Of a stretch of DNA of 11,615 bases, positions 7,801 to 11,615 are shown piece after piece (the stretch's first letter is position 1; every line of letters begins with the position of its first letter). The notes under the pieces were generated by a model. It was given only the letters and a program-made list of their open reading frames with translations, made no database searches and was not told the origin of the DNA. The stretch covers positions 25,195-36,809 of the forward strand of contig NWUY0300041610.1 of the NCBI GenBank assembly GCA_004151065.3, read 5' to 3'. The DNA is from Larix sibirica. Taxonomy: Eukaryota > Streptophyta > Pinopsida > Pinales > Pinaceae. Position numbers and translations under genes: made by a program.

Positions 7801-8983
7801 AGCTTCCTTGCAGCTATTTGACTTGTTTTATATATAAATTGTTAACCTATTTTAATTTTAAGAATATGGAGTGTTCACATAGTACATTGTTACATTTCCA
7901 AATTTTCAACAATAAACAAAATTATAAACATATAAATCATATCTTAACTATAAACATAGTCTTAAGGAAGGGACTATTAAATAATAGATGGGTAAGAAAA
8001 TGACATATTCATTATGAAGTATTAAATGTGTAGTAAATATCTAATGATGAAGCTATTCAAGTGTAATATTGAGTAAATATATTGAGAAATTTGAATTATA
8101 AAAACATCATATCCATAAAGTAAACTTATCAAAAGTAAAATATCAACACAAAAAGTTATGAGAAAAGAGACACCATCATATATGTATTTATGTTGTACTC
8201 TTTATTTTTTTTTTATATTACATTAAACTAGAAAAATGTTTTAGATTTTAGTTCTGAAACTTCTTGAATTTAGATGTTACTACTAGGCTTAATCAATGTG
8301 ATCCTTTAAATCCTAAACTCTATTGGCTATGTCTATGAGGTTAACCTAATCATAGGAAAGATCTTCAAAGCATTTTTGATATTGCAAGAACATATTGATG
8401 TTTATGGATCCAAAAGAAATAAAACGTTGGACATAAAAAAGTTTTTACCACTCCTATTATAAGCGAAAGTGCAAGTAAGTTATAATATAACACTATTTGA
8501 ATTATTATAATGTGAACAATATTAAAATTATTCTAATAGTTTATTAATTTTAGTTATTATTTCTTAGGTTGTTGTCTCATATTAAATTTTAAAAGAATTA
8601 TGGCTTTAATATTTTTATTTAAGATAATTTCCAAAATTTATTGTATTATTGTTAAGATTAATCATTTTAAGAGTTGTAAAACAAAAAAGTAATTTTGAAT
8701 AAATTTATATCTTCTTTATTATTTATCAAAATGTTTTGTTGTCGGGTTGTAATTAAATCATCATAAATTAATCTTAAAAGGGGATCTACAAAGTGTTGAG
8801 AATGATCAAATCTCTCGAACCCTTCCTCCACATTTACAGTGTAAAAAAGGGTTTATGGTTTTAATTTATCTAATTTGTGTAGTTTTATATATATGCCTTT
8901 GCAAATGTTTAAAATCTAATTTGAACCGACATGTTATTTATAAGCACGGAAAGAATTACACATCCTAAATGAACTTCTTGGGC
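7801..8983. other. AT-rich intergenic stretch, nothing identified
   Basis: The sequence is strongly AT-rich, with homopolymer runs and no open frame, domain, RNA gene or clear repeat that I can support. The small open frame at 7818-8003 has no recognisable features and unremarkable composition. Confidence 0.6.
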
Positions 8984-9045
8984 TTAATCTAACATCTCAA
9001 ATCAAATTCATATTTTAATCTAGCATCTCAAATCAAATTCATATC
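8984..9045. repeat. 31-bp tandem duplication
   Basis: Copies are 8984-9014 and 9015-9045, with the core atctcaaatcaaattcatat and two mismatches. Confidence 0.9.
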
Positions 9046-9289
9046 TTATTCATTATATTCATATTTTATTGTTTTTTAAATATTTAGTATTTCTTTAAAT
9101 ATTTAGTGCTTGAGTGTTAAATGCTAGTTGACAATAGATAAATTATATATAAATTAGATATATATTTTATATTTTGATATATTTAATTTCCATTAAAGTA
9201 AATATATAAATAATATGAATTGTAGAATTAAATCATAATACATGTTTTAAAATTTTAGGAAGTGGAAATTTGATCATATACATATCATG

Positions 9290-9400
9290 ATTATATAAAT
9301 ACTAAAAAATTAAGTTTAAAAAATAAAGATTATATAATTATTAAAAAAATAAGTTTAAAAAATAAATTAAAAATTATATAAATACTAAGAAATGAAGTTT
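9290..9400. repeat. Three-copy AT-rich tandem repeat, about 40 bp unit
   Basis: Copies starting attatataa(a/t)ta lie at about 9290, 9329 and 9373, each followed by an aagttt-containing segment. The third is partial. The extreme AT content makes exact edges uncertain. Confidence 0.75.
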
Positions 9401-9460
9401 TTTTTTAAAATTATCTATTATAAAAAGTGTTCAAAAAATTTGTAGAAAATAAAAACCCTC

Positions 9461-9516
9461 ATGTCACATCATATGTATAATTAAAACTAATGTGACATCA
9501 TATGTATAATTGAAAA
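9461..9516. repeat. 29-bp tandem duplication
   Basis: The segment acatcatatgtataatt occurs in copies at 9461-9486 and 9490-9516, offset by 29 bp, with near identity. Confidence 0.85.
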
Positions 9517-9795
9517 AATAAAAATTCAAAATAAATTGGGAAGAAATGAAAATTATTTATAGTGAACTGAACCTGAACTTCAAGTTTTTCTGTGTATTTA
9601 ATGTATTGATTATATTTACCTATGTTATGAACAGTCTGACCCATATGTTTCTTAAGTTTGTTCTATTTTTAACCCTTATGTGTATCCTTGAAATTTAAAA
9701 AGCATATATTTTGATTTTCCTATCATTTATCTTCACAAAGAAGAGAGATTTGTTTTTACTTTTAAAAAAATCTGACATGTATCCTGAAATTAACA
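9517..9795. other. AT-rich spacer, nothing identified
   Basis: No gene, RNA or repeat is supported in this stretch between two duplications. Confidence 0.5.
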
Positions 9796-9851
9796 TAATA
9801 AAAGTTCGAGTATTTAAATCTTGTAATAAAAGTTCAAACATTTAAATCATG
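9796..9851. repeat. 28-bp tandem duplication
   Basis: Copies are 9796-9823 and 9824-9851, beginning taataaaagttc, with four mismatches in 28 positions. Confidence 0.85.
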
Positions 9852-9867
9852 TTACTTATAAAAGTCA

Positions 9868-9998
9868 TATCCCTGCACGCTATGTTGAAGATGCATTTGA
9901 ATGTGTAATACATAGATATTTGAATAATTAACATGTTAAAACATTATTACAGTTTATCCCTGCACTCTATGTCAACGATGCATTTGAATGTGGAGTAC
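9868..9998. repeat. 44-bp direct repeat at 87-bp offset
   Basis: Copies are 9868-9911 and 9955-9998, beginning tatccctgca and containing gatgcatttgaatgtg. There are six mismatches in 44 positions. The 43 bp between them may be the diverged remainder of an 87-bp duplication unit or unrelated DNA. Confidence 0.85.
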
Positions 9999-10182
9999 AG
10001 GGCCCTTTCTTTATATTCACGACTTTCAAGTATTATTTAAGACTGCAAAAACCATAAACCATTTAAGTGGAAATCCAATTCTCAGCTTTATTTACCCCTT
10101 TTTTTTCTCCATTGCAGCCCATATATTTTTATTTTGAGCAGATCACATCATATATTGATAAGCAGTAGAGAGGCGGGGTCAC
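9999..10182. other. Intergenic stretch with a splice-acceptor-like site
   Basis: A run of T and C ending in ctccattgcag (AG at 10116-10117) looks like a plant 3' splice site. After it, one frame (from 10119) is open for 33 codons to a TGA. No matching donor or recognisable exon is seen, so this is only suggestive. Confidence 0.2.
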
Positions 10183-10353
10183 ATGAACTTATTGATGTAT
10201 TTATTCAAGCTCCTCATTGATTCTGAACTTGTTCTTGATTGCCCATATAGAAACGTGGTCGACTACCCCTACATGTTGGACAAGCCATTTGGCTTTTGGT
10301 TTATTATCATTCCAAAGATACTCCATAGAAGTGAACAGATTGAACAACGATAG
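10183..10353 (+). other. Short open frame of unknown nature (56 codons)
   Basis: ATG at 10183 opens 56 codons ending in TAG at 10351-10353. The peptide includes VLDCPYRNVVDYPYML and KPFGFWFIII. Composition is less AT-driven than neighbouring frames, and it lies just after a splice-acceptor-like site. I do not recognise any family. An overlapping 72-codon frame in another phase (10217-10435) competes for the same DNA. It may be a remnant of a gene or transposon, or chance. Confidence 0.2.
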
Positions 10354-10570
10354 TGATTGGTTGCTCTTTGCATTTTTTCTGCCTTTATTTAACCTTTATT
10401 TAAAGTTCCATGGATTCGAACTTAAAAAGGAATAATAAACAAAGGCCTGTGACAAAATTGTACTGATAATCATCCTAAAGATATTGCACCACGGAAAAAG
10501 ATTTAATTGGATTGAACACCTATTCCAAAGGATTGGTTGCTCTATTTTTCAAATTTTTACCGTTGCATAT
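10354..10570. other. Intergenic stretch, nothing identified
   Basis: No supported gene or RNA. The phrase gattggttgctct occurs near 10356 and again near 10536, hinting at an old dispersed duplication. Confidence 0.4.
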
Positions 10571-10662
10571 AATATGGACTTCTTATTGAGAAGATAATAT
10601 GGACTTCTTATTGAGCAGATAATATGTATTGGTTGCATATATGGACTTCTTATTGAGCAGAT
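10571..10662. repeat. 25-bp tandem duplication plus a third nearby copy
   Basis: Copies are 10571-10595 and 10596-10620 with one mismatch, core atggacttcttattgag. A third copy at 10639-10662 follows an 18-bp spacer that itself repeats part of the upstream ttgcatat segment. Confidence 0.92.
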
Positions 10663-11088
10663 AATATGGATCGATAATGATGGTAATAGAAAAAAAATGA
10701 AAGAAAATTTCAAAATAAACTTTAGAGGCGTGCATACTTCAATTAAAAATGATAGAGTTTATGAAATAAAATTTAAAGATAAATTCAGGAGACGCATAAT
10801 TTTTCTATAAATGATAAAGAGTTTATTACTCATTGAAACAAAGCCTGAGAACGAAATTAAAGTTACTCATTGATCTGCCCGAAATATGAAGTCATCCAAA
10901 GAGTAAAAATAAATTCACTTGATAATTGAATTTGATGAAAGGTGAATTGGTCACAACTCTCTTGCAGGACATCACTACCTAAATGGAGAAAATATGAAGG
11001 TGCAGTCTTAATACGTTCATCTATGCTACTTAGTTAATGTAATAAATATGAATTGATTCTTAACAACCAATTAAGACGTTAATGTAAA
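10663..11088. other. AT-rich stretch with a possible old degenerate duplication
   Basis: The segment at about 10713-10761 loosely resembles 10775-10826: both hold a similar aaataaa/gataaa start, a gcgtgcat/acgcataa middle and an atgat-agagttta end. The match is weak. Another acceptor-like cttgcag lies at 10961-10967. No gene is supported. Confidence 0.35.
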
Positions 11089-11178
11089 CCACCATCCTTT
11101 AACTCTATACCAGCCATGTATAAGGAGGTGTTGCCACCATCCTTTAACCCTACATCAGCCATGTATAAGGAGGTGCTT
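11089..11178. repeat. 45-bp tandem duplication
   Basis: Copies are 11089-11133 and 11134-11178, with five mismatches in 45. The unit is 15 codons and is in frame within a 60-codon minus-strand open frame (11079-11261), giving the repeated peptides TSLYMADVGLKDGGN and TSLYMAGIELKDGGL. That frame matches no family I know, so the coding status is open. Confidence 0.92.
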
Positions 11179-11615
11179 CCATGGTTTAGATAGATGACAT
11201 GCCACTTATCCACTAGAAGATCGAGCAATCGCCATTTTGAGAAAGATGGAAACGTGGACATTAGGGTATAGCCTCAACATTTATTTATATTCTATGTTAT
11301 TACACCTCCATTCTCTTTGGAGCCGCGGTGAGCACATTTTCCTATCAAATCCGTTACCTTTGAATAGACACTCATTTCCATTGAGGGCCACATTGAAGCA
11401 CACCTCCACTGCAAGGCATTGTAAGAGGAGGCAGAGGCGGGATGGGGAATGGCATTGCAAAACTGCAAGAAAACGCAACATCACTTGTTTGATGACGAAT
11501 GTGATACCCCAAAACATTATTATTTATTTTTGAATTATTAATTGTGACAATTATTTTTTTGTAATACTTATTTAAAAGTAAAAAACATAAAGTGACACTT
11601 TGCACAACAAACTAT
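11179..11615. other. Intergenic stretch with a locally GC-richer patch
   Basis: About 11370-11470 is clearly richer in G and C than the rest of the window, with gaggaggcagaggcggga on the plus strand. Several overlapping small frames on both strands (11237-11533 plus; 11281-11517 and 11372-11605 minus) all arise from this patch, so none is convincing. The minus strand would read a proline-rich run (PFPIPPLPPLTMP). The right end returns to AT-rich DNA. Confidence 0.4.

Noticed and set aside
8984-9998. CRISPR-like or satellite array
   Set aside because: The repeats are unrelated to each other, have two or three copies each, and lack regular spacers. They are separate local duplications.
10405-10425. 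tRNA T-arm-like TTCGAATCC on the minus strand
   Set aside because: The flanking bases do not form the T-arm stem and no D-arm, anticodon arm or acceptor stem could be laid out around it.
11237-11605. Three overlapping 77-98 codon open frames on both strands
   Set aside because: They overlap on opposite strands across one GC-richer patch. No start context, domain or family resemblance favours any of them.
1-11615. A new defence, toxin or biosynthetic system
   Set aside because: No intact coding region of relevant length exists outside the LINE remnant, and nothing else shows conserved domain content.

Overview
The window reads as nuclear DNA of a land plant. It is AT-rich and gene-poor, with no bacterial-style gene packing. 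Its core is a degraded plant L1-type LINE retrotransposon on the minus strand. The element's protein style (DUF4283-type ORF1 with a CCHC knuckle, then endonuclease, reverse transcriptase, a zf-RVT-like domain and a C-terminal RNase H) resembles the L1 elements I associate with conifers and other large plant genomes. The land-plant call is solid; the conifer leaning is an inference from remembered family style.

Layout, left to right. Positions 1-900 are AT-rich flank, with a possible last-exon remnant at 2-100 and a 3-copy tandem repeat at 259-401. About 930-7700 is the LINE, read right to left: 5' region (7020-7700), ORF1 with DUF4283-like segment and zinc knuckle (about 5573-7020), endonuclease (about 4840-5572), linker, reverse transcriptase (about 3190-4190), thumb/connection (about 2480-3190), zf-RVT (about 2190-2480), RNase H (1339-1930) and 3' UTR (about 930-1338). 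Positions 7701 to about 7800 hold a separate poly(A)-ended 3' terminus of a second minus-strand retroelement or retrocopy, directly against the 5' side of the LINE. Positions 7800-11615 are AT-rich intergenic DNA with a series of short two- or three-copy tandem duplications and a few weak coding remnants.

The LINE is dead: every domain is split by stops and frameshifts, and key residues are lost in the endonuclease (SDH to SYH) and RNase H (last Asp to Tyr). The RT catalytic FVDD and the motif A Asp are still present. A 180-bp in-frame tandem duplication lies in the RNase H region. Both copies carry the same stop codons, so it arose after the element was already broken. Two of the three differences between the copies are CpG transitions.

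I found no functional protein-coding gene, RNA gene, CRISPR array or novel system that I can support. The two most notable signals are the density of short tandem duplications across the whole window and the datable duplication inside the dead LINE.
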